Notes: generated by a model not told the origin, from the letters alone. Shown: positions 22,905 through 29,587, counted from the stretch's first letter. The stretch: 30,817 bases of DNA from JBJXGC01 sp046154545 (GCA_046154545.1 JBJXGC010000231.1:1-30817); one strand, 5' to 3'. Translations and numbers: made by a program.

Positions 22905-22919
22905 AAGCGAAAGGAGCAG

Positions 22920-22942
22920 TGCCCGGTCTCACTGCCCGGGCA
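22920..22942 (-). terminator. Weak terminator-like hairpin between convergent genes
   Basis: TGCCCGG (22920-22926) pairs with CCGGGCA (22936-22942) across a 9-nt loop that contains the minus-strand stop codon. On the minus strand it is followed by CTGCTCCTTTCGCTTTTA, moderately U-rich. Confidence 0.4.
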
Positions 22943-23888
22943 GCGGCGCGTCCCAGGGCATCGTGCTGCGGCCGGGCTGGAGGAGCGGCCTGACGACCCC
23001 GTCAGCGGCCACCGCCAGCAGGTCGTAGCCAGCGTAGAGGCCCGGGTCCATGCCCCGAAGCGCCCACGAGATCTTCTCCTCCTCGGCGTACGTGGCCGCC
23101 CCGAGGACCACCAGCACCCTCGCATCCGCCGGCTCGTCAGCGGCAGAAGAAGCCTCCCGCAGGAGCGCCCGCAGATTGCGCCTGAGCGCCGAACTCTGCG
23201 CCTCCGTCTCCCCCACCGGGCTGCCGAGCACGTAGCTGCGGCCCTCCGCCTCCGTCACGGTCCAGCAGTCCTCGGCGGGGATGACGACCGATTCGTCCAC
23301 TTCCGGTTGTCCGGCCGCCAACACAACCCGTTCGGCCAGTTCGGTCCGCTCTTCCGGGCTTGCCGGGAGGCGGAACAGTTCGGACGAGTTGAGCTGATAG
23401 CTCCCGGCCACCCGGTTCGTGAACTGCGCCCAATGGGCCGACAGGCCACCGAGGACGGTGACGACGGAGCCGGTCGTCGAGTGGCGGCGGAGGTGGAGGC
23501 GCACGGAACGGCGCATCTGTTTGCGGCCGTCGGCCAGGGGCTCTGCCTCTTCGATCGCCGCTGTTAACTGACTCAGGCCGGGTTCGGCGGAGGGCAACGG
23601 GGCGCCCCGCGGCGTCCAGAGCGCGACCGTCAGGCCGGCCGCATCGAGCCGGTGCTCGACGGCCGCCCGCGCCGCTTCCCAGGCGACGGTCGATTCCGCG
23701 GAAAGCGTGTCGAGGACGGTAACAGCGAGCGTCCACTGCCGCCCAACACTCACCCGCACGCGCAGCACGCCCCCGGACAACTGCTGCTCTCCAGCGCTAA
23801 CGCTGCGCGCGTAGTGGGCCCCGAACCAGCGCAGGAAGAGGCCGAGCGCCGCTTCCGCGGGCTCCGCCGGATAGCCCGGTGTCGTCAC
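22929..23888 (-). CDS. Hypothetical protein coupled to ribosomal protein L25
   Basis: Protein of 319 aa that I do not recognise. It has no signal peptide or membrane segment and is rich in Ala, Leu, Arg and Glu. The N-terminal part (GLFLRWFGAHYARSVSAGEQ, then beta-like RVRVSVGRQWTLAVTVLDTL) and the C-terminal alternation of strand and helix (DARVLVVLGAATYAEEEKISWALRGM) suggest an alpha/beta soluble protein. The GTG start overlaps the L25 stop by 4 bp (GTGA), so the two genes are probably translated together. A role linked to ribosomes or stress is only guilt by association. Codon use matches neighbours. Confidence 0.75.
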   Translation of the reverse strand: MTTPGYPAEPAEAALGLFLRWFGAHYARSVSAGEQQLSGGVLRVRVSVGRQWTLAVTVLDTLSAESTVAWEAARAAVEHRLDAAGLTVALWTPRGAPLPSAEPGLSQLTAAIEEAEPLADGRKQMRRSVRLHLRRHSTTGSVVTVLGGLSAHWAQFTNRVAGSYQLNSSELFRLPASPEERTELAERVVLAAGQPEVDESVVIPAEDCWTVTEAEGRSYVLGSPVGETEAQSSALRRNLRALLREASSAADEPADARVLVVLGAATYAEEEKISWALRGMDPGLYAGYDLLAVAADGVVRPLLQPGRSTMPWDAPLPGQ

Positions 23889-24484
23889 TCCGATGGTTCG
23901 GCGGCAGCGTCTTCGAGCCGGATGCGCGGCGCCGCGACGGACGCCACGACAACGGCCGGGTCGGTCACCAGCTCCACACCGGGGGGGAGGACCGCATCTC
24001 CGACCACGACACTCACGTCGAAACTGATGAGCTTGCCCGCGTCCACTTCGATCGCTTCCGGGATAGCAAGTGGGTAGCAGCGGATGTGGACGACATCGAG
24101 GCTCTGGATGAGGACGCCGGCGAGGTCTCGCACAGCCGGCGCCTCACCGATCAGGCGGAGCGGGACCGTCGCCGAGATCGGCTTGGTCGTGTCCACCTGG
24201 TAGAAGTCCACATGGATCGGGTCACCCGTGCCGCCCTTGCGGGTCACCCCACGGAGGACGACGGGGCGCACCATCGGCTCCCCCTGGATAGCGAGGTCAA
24301 AGAGGCTGCGCACACCAGCGGCCTTGATCGTCCGTCCGAACTCACGTGCATCAAGTTCGATGGCCACCGAGGCGAGGCCCTTGCCGAACACGTTGGCCGG
24401 AAGCCGCCCGGCGCGCCGCAGCGTCGCCACCTTCTTGCCGATGACGGTGCGCTGCTCAGCCGGGATGGTTAGTCGTTCTGCCAT
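23885..24484 (-). CDS. rplY: 50S ribosomal protein L25, Ctc form
   Basis: Ribosomal protein of 199 aa that binds 5S rRNA in the large subunit. The N-terminal L25 domain (1-95) shows RTVIGKKVATLRRAGRLPANVFG and the pattern PIHVDFYQVD just after it; the C-terminal Ctc extension (about 100-190) has IPLRLIGEAPAVRDLAGVL-type sequence and an acidic tail. This long form is a general stress protein in several Gram-positives. Start at 24484 has AGGAGAG upstream. A good sigma-70-type promoter precedes it. The next gene overlaps by 4 bp, and pth, a frequent neighbour of L25 in other genomes, lies 3.8 kb away instead. Confidence 0.95.
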   Translation of the reverse strand: MAERLTIPAEQRTVIGKKVATLRRAGRLPANVFGKGLASVAIELDAREFGRTIKAAGVRSLFDLAIQGEPMVRPVVLRGVTRKGGTGDPIHVDFYQVDTTKPISATVPLRLIGEAPAVRDLAGVLIQSLDVVHIRCYPLAIPEAIEVDAGKLISFDVSVVVGDAVLPPGVELVTDPAVVVASVAAPRIRLEDAAAEPSE

Positions 24485-24530
24485 TTGGGGACTCTCCTGC
24501 GGACACGCGCTGTACGTGCCTCGACGGACT

Positions 24531-24558
24531 ACGTTAGCCGACTGCCGCGCACGGTCAA
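24531..24558 (-). promoter_or_regulatory. Sigma-70-type promoter of the L25 gene
   Basis: On the minus strand TTGACC (24553-24558) and TAACGT (24531-24536) are 16 bp apart, followed by a leader of about 40 nt that ends with the AGGAGAG ribosome binding site. One of the best -35/-10 pairs in the window. Confidence 0.65.
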
Positions 24559-24579
24559 CGCTCGGCCCACCGGCAAGGC

Positions 24580-24603
24580 GAAGCCGCCCGGGAGGGCGGC
24601 TTC
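24580..24603 (-). terminator. Terminator hairpin after the ferredoxin gene
   Basis: GAAGCCGCCC (24580-24589) pairs perfectly with GGGCGGCTTC (24594-24603) around a 4-nt loop. It lies 27 bp after the ferredoxin stop codon and before the L25 promoter, on the minus strand. The U tract is short (GCCTTGCC). Confidence 0.65.
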
Positions 24604-24630
24604 GTCCGGTTCTCCGGGTCAGACCGTTCG

Positions 24631-24918
24631 TCAGGCTGTCTGCAGGGCCGCAACCTTGGCGCGGGCGCCCGGCTTATCGCTGTACCAGAGGACGTTGATC
24701 TCTTTGTACGCCGCCTGGTCGCCCGGGACATCGTCCTCGGCGAAGATCGCCGTTACCGGGCAGGCCGGTTCGCAGGCCCCACAGTCGATGCACTCATCGG
24801 GGTTGATGTAGAGCATCCGGTCGTCGCCCTCGTCAAAGTGGATGCAGTCCACCGGGCAGACTTCAACGCAAGCCTGATCCTGCACATCGATGCAGGGCGC
24901 CGTGATTGTGTACGTCAT
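24631..24918 (-). CDS. Seven-iron ferredoxin, [3Fe-4S][4Fe-4S]
   Basis: Small electron carrier of 95 aa with two iron-sulfur clusters. By analogy with FdxA-type proteins, C9, C17 and C53 would hold a [3Fe-4S] cluster (the C-x7-C-x3-CP spacing lacks the C-x2-C pair) and C21, C43, C46 and C49 a [4Fe-4S] cluster; C25 is the extra non-ligand Cys usual in the family. The C-terminal extension (about 60-95, YKEINVLWYSDKPGARAK) also matches. AAAGGGA lies 7 nt before the ATG. It may serve redox enzymes encoded elsewhere; it stands alone between a terminator and the PHP gene. A palindrome ATAGTACTAT (24980-24989) overlaps the probable -10. Confidence 0.93.
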   Translation of the reverse strand: MTYTITAPCIDVQDQACVEVCPVDCIHFDEGDDRMLYINPDECIDCGACEPACPVTAIFAEDDVPGDQAAYKEINVLWYSDKPGARAKVAALQTA

Positions 24919-24979
24919 GCGAGGTCCCTTTCGTCCGTTAGTGGGATTGCCGATACCTGACCGGCGTCCAGAGGCCGGA

Positions 24980-24989
24980 ATAGTACTAT
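24980..24989 (-). promoter_or_regulatory. Palindrome ATAGTACTAT, probable -10 region of the ferredoxin gene
   Basis: Perfect 10-bp palindrome containing TACTAT on the minus strand, about 60 nt before the ferredoxin start. It could be both -10 and operator half; no clear -35 is seen. Confidence 0.4.
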
Positions 24990-25017
24990 CCCGCCCCCGC
25001 AGTGGAAAGCTGCAAAC

Positions 25018-25680
25018 CTACCGGCGCGCGGCCACAGGTTCGCCCGTCCGCATGTCGGCCGCGTAATAACGCCCCGCCTTGAGTTCCGCGATCAGTTCGG
25101 CCTCGTCCTTGATCTCCTTCTCGAAGCAGGTGGCCACCTTTCCGATGTCGCTGATAGCGTGCGAATCGGTACCGGCCGTCCCCGGCAGGGACATCATCGT
25201 CGCCAGGCGAATGGAGAACTCGTTCTCCTTATCGCTCCCCCGCCCGTTCAGCTCTTCGAGCGCCGCGACGTACTGGTAGGCCGGGTTACGGCTCGCCTTC
25301 TCGAGGGCCGAGTGGTACTCCTCGTCGTTGCGGCTGAACCAGGGCATCTGACGGCGGTAGGGGTGAGCTGCGACGAGCACCCCCTCGGAACGCTCCGCGT
25401 AGCTCGCCAGTTCGCGCGAGCGATGCATGCCGAACACGTAGCGGTCGATCCCGAAGGCGAGGATGTGGCCGTCGTCTGTGCTGATCTCCACCCCCGCGAG
25501 GACAAGGAAGTTGTGCTTCGCCCGGAGCTCCTCGATCGACTTCATGTCCCAGACCGTGTCGTGCTCCGTGAAGCAGATCGCATCGAGACCCGCCTGCTTG
25601 GCCCGGACGACGAGGTCGTCGGGGTTCAGGACACTGTCGTGGGAACGGGGCCAGGTGTGTGCGTGAAGGTCGATTAGCAT
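25018..25680 (-). CDS. PHP-domain phosphoesterase
   Basis: Metal-dependent phosphoesterase of the PHP superfamily, 220 aa. The four metal-binding motifs are visible: H6 and H8 (DLHAHTW), E39-H40-D41 (FTEHDT), E65 and H72 (LAGVEISTDDGH), H106 (AAHPYRR), and D172 with H174 (GTDSHAISDIG). Stand-alone PHP proteins hydrolyse small phosphorylated compounds such as nucleotides; the substrate here is unknown. TATAGT (25695-25700) lies 14 nt before the ATG, so the leader would be very short. The gene is divergent from the sigma factor gene, with 110 bp between the chosen starts. Confidence 0.93.
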   Translation of the reverse strand: MLIDLHAHTWPRSHDSVLNPDDLVVRAKQAGLDAICFTEHDTVWDMKSIEELRAKHNFLVLAGVEISTDDGHILAFGIDRYVFGMHRSRELASYAERSEGVLVAAHPYRRQMPWFSRNDEEYHSALEKASRNPAYQYVAALEELNGRGSDKENEFSIRLATMMSLPGTAGTDSHAISDIGKVATCFEKEIKDEAELIAELKAGRYYAADMRTGEPVAARR

Positions 25681-25694
25681 CGTTGGCGGCCTTC

Positions 25695-25700
25695 ACTATA
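25695..25700 (-). promoter_or_regulatory. Candidate -10 box of the PHP gene
   Basis: TATAGT on the minus strand, 14 nt before the ATG; the transcript would begin about 7 nt ahead of the start codon. No -35 match at 16-18 bp. Confidence 0.45.
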
Positions 25701-25731
25701 GCCATGGCTCCCACCGGGCGGCAATTCGGGT

Positions 25732-25761
25732 TTGAGCGGCGGCCCCCGGTGCCTGTATCGT
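25732..25761 (+). promoter_or_regulatory. Promoter of the ECF sigma factor gene
   Basis: TTGAGC (25732-25737) and TATCGT (25756-25761) are 18 bp apart. The predicted transcript start, near 25768, leaves room for GGAGGG (25777-25782) and the TTG start at 25791. This argues against the ATG at 25704, which lies upstream of the promoter. Confidence 0.5.
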
Positions 25762-25790
25762 GGCCCCAACATCGGCGGAGGGACGAACTG

Positions 25791-26300
25791 TTGGCCGAGC
25801 GACGGGCCGCATCCGGGCTGGCCACCGCGAGCGCGGGCGAAGAGGCCGACTTCGACGCCTTCTATGGCCGCACCAGCAGCCGCGCCTATGGCCTCGCCGT
25901 CCGGATCGTCAGCGAGCCCGTCCGTGCATCGAAAGCCTGCGAGGCCGCCTATGCCCGGACATGGCGAGGCCCCAGTGGGGCGGCGGACTTGGAGCCAGCC
26001 CTTCTCCAACATGTGCGAGAAGAAGCGTTGCGGCTGGCCAGGGCAGACGCCGCGCCGGCCCCCGGACGATCAGATCGCGCCGATCCGGCGTATATCGAAG
26101 CAGCGGCCGTAAGCCGGGCGCTCGAAGCGGTGGAGCCCGTTGGCCGCCGCGCCGTTACGCTCGCACTCTTTGGCGGTGTTGGTGTGGCCACCATTGCCGA
26201 AATTATGGGTGAGCCGGCGGCGGTCGTGCGCCAGGCGTTGCGGGCGGCGTTGCTCAGCATCGGCGAAGTGACGCGGACCGAAGAGGAGACAGGTACATGA
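25791..26300 (+). CDS. Divergent ECF-type sigma factor
   Basis: Protein of 169 aa that reads as a distant extracytoplasmic-function sigma factor. The region-2 pattern is recognisable (FDAFYGRTSSRAYGLAVRIV) but the usual acidic 'DAEDVVQE' stretch, which contacts the core enzyme, reads VRASKACEAAYARTWRG. Region 4 (about 108-158, VEPVGRRAVTLALFGGVGVATIAEIMGEPAAVVRQALRA) keeps the helix-turn-helix outline, with a non-standard recognition helix. Start: TTG with GGAGGG 8 nt upstream; ATG at 25704 in the same frame is an alternative. The gene overlaps the cupin anti-sigma gene by 4 bp, which strongly supports the assignment. It may recognise unusual promoters or be partly inactive. Confidence 0.72.
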   Translation: MAERRAASGLATASAGEEADFDAFYGRTSSRAYGLAVRIVSEPVRASKACEAAYARTWRGPSGAADLEPALLQHVREEALRLARADAAPAPGRSDRADPAYIEAAAVSRALEAVEPVGRRAVTLALFGGVGVATIAEIMGEPAAVVRQALRAALLSIGEVTRTEEETGT

Positions 26301-26803
26301 GCGCCGCTGGCAGCGTCCCAGAGCTTGACGCGCTACTCGACGAACTCAGCGAGGATGCTGGCGAGCGCGAACGCATGTCTCGAGCGCTTCGGCTCCTGGC
26401 TTACGCACCCGAACCGGTCGCGCCCCCAGGAGGGTTGCGCGAGCGTATCCTCGCCCGGATCAGCGAGGAGCCCCGTGCCCCCACCTTCGAAGTGGGGAAC
26501 GACTACTTCGCCAGGGCGGCGGAGATGGAGTGGACCGAGCTGGCGCCGGGCATCGAAGTCAAGGTGCTCTTTCGCGACGCGGCGACGCGCGCCCGCACCA
26601 CGCTGGTGCGCATGGGCCCGAATCTCGCCTTCCCGCCGCACGAGCACGACGTGATCGAGGACCTCTACCTGGTCAGCGGAGAGGCGTGGGTCGGGGAGGT
26701 CCGGATGGATGCGGGCGACTATTGCCGCGCCCCGGCCGGGACCGAACACCGCGATGTCCGCTCAGGCGCGGCGGGCGCGTTATCCATGGTCATCAGCCGC
26801 TGA
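26297..26803 (+). CDS. ChrR-like cupin anti-sigma factor
   Basis: Protein of 168 aa. The C-terminal cupin (about 65-165) has the metal motif H115-x-H117-x3-E121 and the later H151 (PAGTEH), the same ligand set as the ChrR anti-sigma factor that responds to singlet oxygen and organic peroxides. The N-terminal part (about 1-60) is helical, with ERMSRALRLLAYAPEPVAPPGGLRERIL matching the stretch that links sigma binding to the sensor. The zinc-binding HxxxCxxC of ZAS anti-sigmas is absent, so sigma binding must work without zinc or differently. ATGA overlap with the sigma gene implies coupled translation. The signal is inferred, not shown. Confidence 0.83.
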   Translation: MSAAGSVPELDALLDELSEDAGERERMSRALRLLAYAPEPVAPPGGLRERILARISEEPRAPTFEVGNDYFARAAEMEWTELAPGIEVKVLFRDAATRARTTLVRMGPNLAFPPHEHDVIEDLYLVSGEAWVGEVRMDAGDYCRAPAGTEHRDVRSGAAGALSMVISR

Positions 26804-26812
26804 AGGCGGCTG

Positions 26813-26827
26813 CCCCGAAGATCGGGG
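26813..26827 (+). terminator. Weak hairpin after the anti-sigma gene
   Basis: CCCCGA (26813-26818) and TCGGGG (26822-26827) around a 3-nt loop, followed by ATCTCTCTATGG. The stem is short; termination may be inefficient. Confidence 0.4.
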
Positions 26828-26879
26828 ATCTCTCTATGGCGAGGTGTGGCGTTAATGCCCATGGTGAACACTCAAGACT

Positions 26880-27047
26880 ATGGAACGCATCGAAACAATT
26901 GAAGCCCCGGCCTGTGCCCACGACTGGCGATACTACGTGGACACGCAGAGCAAAGCAGTGAGCGCACGGCGCTGCGAGCGCTGTGGCGAACGCCGCGTCA
27001 TGGCGCGGCCCGCCGCCCAGTGCGAGCCCGCGGTACCGGCCCGCTAA
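26880..27047 (+). CDS. Small zinc-ribbon-like protein, 55 aa
   Basis: Short gene of 55 aa. C12 and H14 (CAHDW) and the pair C32-x2-C35 (CERCGE) are spaced like a small zinc-binding knuckle, and basic residues follow (RRVMARP). No family is recognised. It lies after the sigma/anti-sigma pair, same strand, and its stop is 6 bp from the stop of the convergent DinB gene. Codon use and the complete frame support it; the start region has AACACT and 7 nt before the ATG, similar to leaderless genes here but not a match at the first base. It could be a small RNA- or protein-binding factor. Confidence 0.6.
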   Translation: MERIETIEAPACAHDWRYYVDTQSKAVSARRCERCGERRVMARPAAQCEPAVPAR

Positions 27048-27053
27048 GGGCTC

Positions 27054-27620
27054 TCAGCCCCGCTGCCCCCGCCGTTCGACCAGGTCGAGGCGGGCTTTGC
27101 GTTGGTTAGGCTCTTTGCCCTTGAACTTCGGCTGGTAGTCGCTCTTGCGCCCGGCCATCTGGGCCGCGTGCTGGCGGTCGTGACGATAGAACGACCGGAG
27201 CCACTGGAGCACGGTGAGTTTCCCGAAGATGGGGCTGACGGCCGTGCGGTCGAAGGCCTCGAGCGAGAGTCCGTCGATCAGCCCCGTCGTGTAGGCCCGC
27301 TCCAGCTCGAGGTTACGCAGGAGTTCCTCGACGGTGTGCCCGTTCGCCGCTTCGATGGGGATAGGCACCGGCTGCCAGGGGATGTTGGCAAGGTCAGCAC
27401 CGTCTTCGGCCAGGGCCGCCCGCACCCAGGCGTCGTAGCTGCGCTCCATTTCGTGGAGGTGGGCGAGCTGTTCAAGGGCCGTCCACTGCTCCTCTCCCTC
27501 GGCGTCGGTGGGCACGCGCAAGCAGTCCTCCGCGCTCAGTGAGCGGGCGGTGGCGATGAGGTTCGCCCGCTCCTCGGCCGTCTTCGTCTTTAGTTCGTGG
27601 ACCTGTTCAACCGTGGCCAT
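27054..27620 (-). CDS. DinB-family protein, standard order
   Basis: Four-helix-bundle protein of 188 aa of the DinB/YfiT-like superfamily, which includes metal-dependent thiol transferases. The metal site probably uses H54 (LAHLHEMERSYD) and the pair H147 and H151 (YRHDRQHAAQ), in the usual order with the HxxxH near the C-terminus. WTALEQLAHLHEMER is the typical second-helix pattern. The ATG at 27620 has GGGGAGGAGAG just before it. The upstream 52-aa gene overlaps its start by 14 bp, so translation may be coupled. Role in the cell unknown; related proteins use bacillithiol or mycothiol. Confidence 0.85.
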   Translation of the reverse strand: MATVEQVHELKTKTAEERANLIATARSLSAEDCLRVPTDAEGEEQWTALEQLAHLHEMERSYDAWVRAALAEDGADLANIPWQPVPIPIEAANGHTVEELLRNLELERAYTTGLIDGLSLEAFDRTAVSPIFGKLTVLQWLRSFYRHDRQHAAQMAGRKSDYQPKFKGKEPNQRKARLDLVERRGQRG

Positions 27621-27765
27621 GCTCTCCTCCCCGGAAACGGGCGCGAATGCGTTTGACTCCCTGCCACGCGCCATAGGGCAGCGCCCCGATCAGGGCGATG
27701 CCGATGATGACGGCGCCGTAGAGCCCACCGAAGGCGAAGCTCACGAGCCAGTCGAGGATAGCCAT
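27607..27765 (-). CDS. 52-aa single-span membrane protein in the DinB operon
   Basis: Small gene of 52 codons. The translation begins MAILDWLVSFAFGGLYGAV, continues with one strongly hydrophobic stretch (about residues 5-30) and ends in a basic tail (VKRIRARFRGGEHGHG). The start follows the stop of the first DinB gene by 2 bp (TGA-CG-ATG), and its end overlaps the start of the second DinB gene by 14 bp, so the three are translated as a tight unit. The family is unknown. It could recruit a DinB protein to the membrane or be a leader peptide; neither is shown. Its position between two coupled genes makes it more credible than length alone would. Confidence 0.72.
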   Translation of the reverse strand: MAILDWLVSFAFGGLYGAVIIGIALIGALPYGAWQGVKRIRARFRGGEHGHG

Positions 27766-27767
27766 CG

Positions 27768-28196
27768 TCAGCCGCCCGCGCGCGCCGCGATGTCTTCGCG
27801 GATGGTCTTCAGCGAGTCACGGTCCAATTCGAGGACGTGCTTGGCGACGGCCCGGTAGGTCCAGCCGCCCGGTGCCGTCTCGCTGTTGTACTGTTCGTCC
27901 GTCATCCCGAGGAACGAACCGATGAACCGGGCCCGGGCGGCCAGCCACTCGGCCGCGAGCCGCTCCAGCGGGGGCGCCGTCGCCCGCGCCTCGTAGCGTC
28001 CTTCGAACACCTGCCCGGCGTGGATCGTCTCGTGGTCGATGTCGTTCGTGAGCAGCGCCCAGAGGTCCTTCCCCTGCGCGCAGGTATGCGACGACGGCAG
28101 GACCACCTCGTCATCGGGCAGGGACAAGAGGTAGTCGATCATCTCCTGGGTGGATTCGAGCAGTTCGCGGACGGAACCTCGCACCGTTGCAGCCAT
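27768..28196 (-). CDS. DinB-like protein with unusual helix order
   Basis: Protein of 142 aa resembling the DinB/YfiT superfamily, but its parts appear in a different order from its neighbour: the HxxxH pair with a following GQ (H55 and H59 in DIDHETIHAGQV) is near the middle, and the pattern usually found in the early helix (GGWTYRAVAKHVLELDRDSL, 109-128) is at the C-terminus. It may be a circular permutation or another arrangement of helices, possibly made functional by dimerisation. GGAGGTG lies upstream of the ATG and TAGACT (28216-28221) is a candidate -10. It is the first gene of the three-gene unit and is divergent from pth. Confidence 0.75.
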   Translation of the reverse strand: MAATVRGSVRELLESTQEMIDYLLSLPDDEVVLPSSHTCAQGKDLWALLTNDIDHETIHAGQVFEGRYEARATAPPLERLAAEWLAARARFIGSFLGMTDEQYNSETAPGGWTYRAVAKHVLELDRDSLKTIREDIAARAGG

Positions 28197-28249
28197 GGCA
28201 CACCTCCAGCCCCGTAGTCTAGATCACCGGGAGGCCTGCCATGGGCTGG

Positions 28250-28255
28250 TAGAGT
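28250..28255 (+). promoter_or_regulatory. Candidate leaderless -10 box of pth
   Basis: TAGAGT followed by 7 nt and the ATG at 28263. No clear -35. The divergent DinB operon has TAGACT (28216-28221) on the other strand, so two promoters share 66 bp. Confidence 0.45.
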
Positions 28256-28262
28256 AGAGGCC

Positions 28263-28889
28263 ATGCGCAAACTCTTCGGCGGCACGGGCGGGCCACGCTT
28301 CGCGGCGGACTGGCTGATCGTCGGCCTCGGCAACCCGGGGGAGGAGTACGCCCGCAACCGCCACAACCTCGGCTTCTGGGTGGTCAACGACCTCGCGAAA
28401 CGCTCCGGCACGCAGCCGAAGGTGGCCGGCAGCACGATGCTCATCGGCGTCGGCAACCTCGCCGGGGCGGCCGTGGCGCTCGTCAAGCCCAGGACCTACG
28501 TAAACGTCAGCGGCAAAGCCGTCCTCCAGGCCCAACAGTGGACCGGCTGCGATACCGGCCACACCATCGTCGTCTACGACGAACTGGATATGGCGGTGGG
28601 CGCCCTGCGCATCCGTGCCGGTGGCGGCAGCGGCGGCCACAACGGCCTCAAGAGCATCACCAGCAGCGTGGGCGCGAACTTCATCCGCGTCCGGGTCGGC
28701 ATCGGCCGGCCCCAGCACAACGGCGAGCCGTCCTGGGACCCGGAAGTCGTCGCCGCCTACGTCCTCGGGAACCCGGCGGGCGAGGAACGGACCCTGCTGG
28801 AAGAAACGGCCCGGGCGGCCGCGGACGCGGTGGAGGCGGTCATCAGCGAGGGCGCCGAGGCGGCCGGCAGCAAGTTCAACCGGAAATAG
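28263..28889 (+). CDS. pth: Peptidyl-tRNA hydrolase
   Basis: Enzyme of 208 aa that frees tRNA from peptidyl-tRNA that drops off the ribosome. The residues of the active site are all present: N24 (GLGNPG), H34 (NRHNLGF), N81 (YVNVSG), D106 (VVYDELDM) and N127 (GGHNGLKS). The N-terminus has about 15 extra residues (MRKLFGGTGGPRFAAD) before the normal start of the fold, either a real extension or evidence for a later start; no alternative start in frame lies nearer the fold. A leaderless -10 box supports the ATG at 28263. It is divergent from the DinB operon. Confidence 0.96.
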   Translation: MRKLFGGTGGPRFAADWLIVGLGNPGEEYARNRHNLGFWVVNDLAKRSGTQPKVAGSTMLIGVGNLAGAAVALVKPRTYVNVSGKAVLQAQQWTGCDTGHTIVVYDELDMAVGALRIRAGGGSGGHNGLKSITSSVGANFIRVRVGIGRPQHNGEPSWDPEVVAAYVLGNPAGEERTLLEETARAAADAVEAVISEGAEAAGSKFNRK

Positions 28890-28918
28890 GGTCGCGCGAA
28901 GCCGCTCTCGCAACCGGC

Positions 28919-29587
28919 TCACCGGCGTCTCGTGCCCGGTAGGACTCGCCTTCTCGGGAACGTCACGAGAAAGACGGCACCGCCAGCGGCCGCAAGTACC
29001 CCACCAGCGAGGCTAAGGTACGAATCCGGCCCGCGGGAGGCCGCTACCCGGGTATCGACTGTGCCCGTGACCGGCGGCCCGACCTCGTAGGTGAGGCGCG
29101 CCACGGCGTAGTCGTACTGTTCGCCGCCCGGCTCGTAACCAAGGAACGCGTTCGCCAGCCGGTTCATGCGGTAATAGCCGCGGTCATCTCTATACAGCGC
29201 CGCGATGATGTAGAGGCCGGTGGGGTCCTCGTCGAACGAGCCGCATGCCCCCGACCCTCCGTACCAGCGCAATTGGCGCTCCCCTGTTCTCACTTCCAGG
29301 CTCGTGGCATCAATCATTGCGAAGCCTGGAAGGACTTCCCCCTTGAACACCCGCTCGACATCAACGGTCACGCTTATCGGCGTGAACATACCAAAACGCT
29401 CGTAATCGGGCGCCGGTTCCCAGGCGAGGATGCGACCCTCCACAATCAGATCGGCGTTCGGCATGATTGCCGCGCAGTCCGGACCACAGCTGCAGGCGTA
29501 AACTTCGCCACCACCAGGTACCCGGACGCCCAATGCAACGGCGGCGACGAACATCCCGGAAACCAACAGCAATCGAGTAATGCCCAT
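28919..29587 (-). CDS. Exported TIMP/NTR-like domain protein with C-terminal anchor
   Basis: Envelope protein of 222 aa. A signal peptide (about 1-27, MGITRLLLVSGMFVAAVALG) ends just before a Cys-rich start of the mature chain (YACSCGPDC). The domain after it (DLIVEGRILAWEPA, SVTVDVERVFKGEVLPGF, GACGSFDEDPTGLYIIAALY) matches the NTR/TIMP-like beta-barrel pattern found in bacterial secreted proteins, where the N-terminal Cys pair is typical. A C-terminal membrane helix (about 190-212) and a basic tail anchor it. Start ATG at 29587 has GGAGG 7 nt upstream. Role unknown; bacterial members are mostly uncharacterised. It is convergent with pth. Confidence 0.78.
   Translation of the reverse strand: MGITRLLLVSGMFVAAVALGVRVPGGGEVYACSCGPDCAAIMPNADLIVEGRILAWEPAPDYERFGMFTPISVTVDVERVFKGEVLPGFAMIDATSLEVRTGERQLRWYGGSGACGSFDEDPTGLYIIAALYRDDRGYYRMNRLANAFLGYEPGGEQYDYAVARLTYEVGPPVTGTVDTRVAASRGPDSYLSLAGGVLAAAGGAVFLVTFPRRRVLPGTRRR

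Noticed and set aside
28919..28990. LPGT near the C-terminus of the TIMP-like protein as a sortase signal
   Set aside because: It reads LPGTRRR, lacks LPxTG, and follows the membrane helix instead of preceding it.
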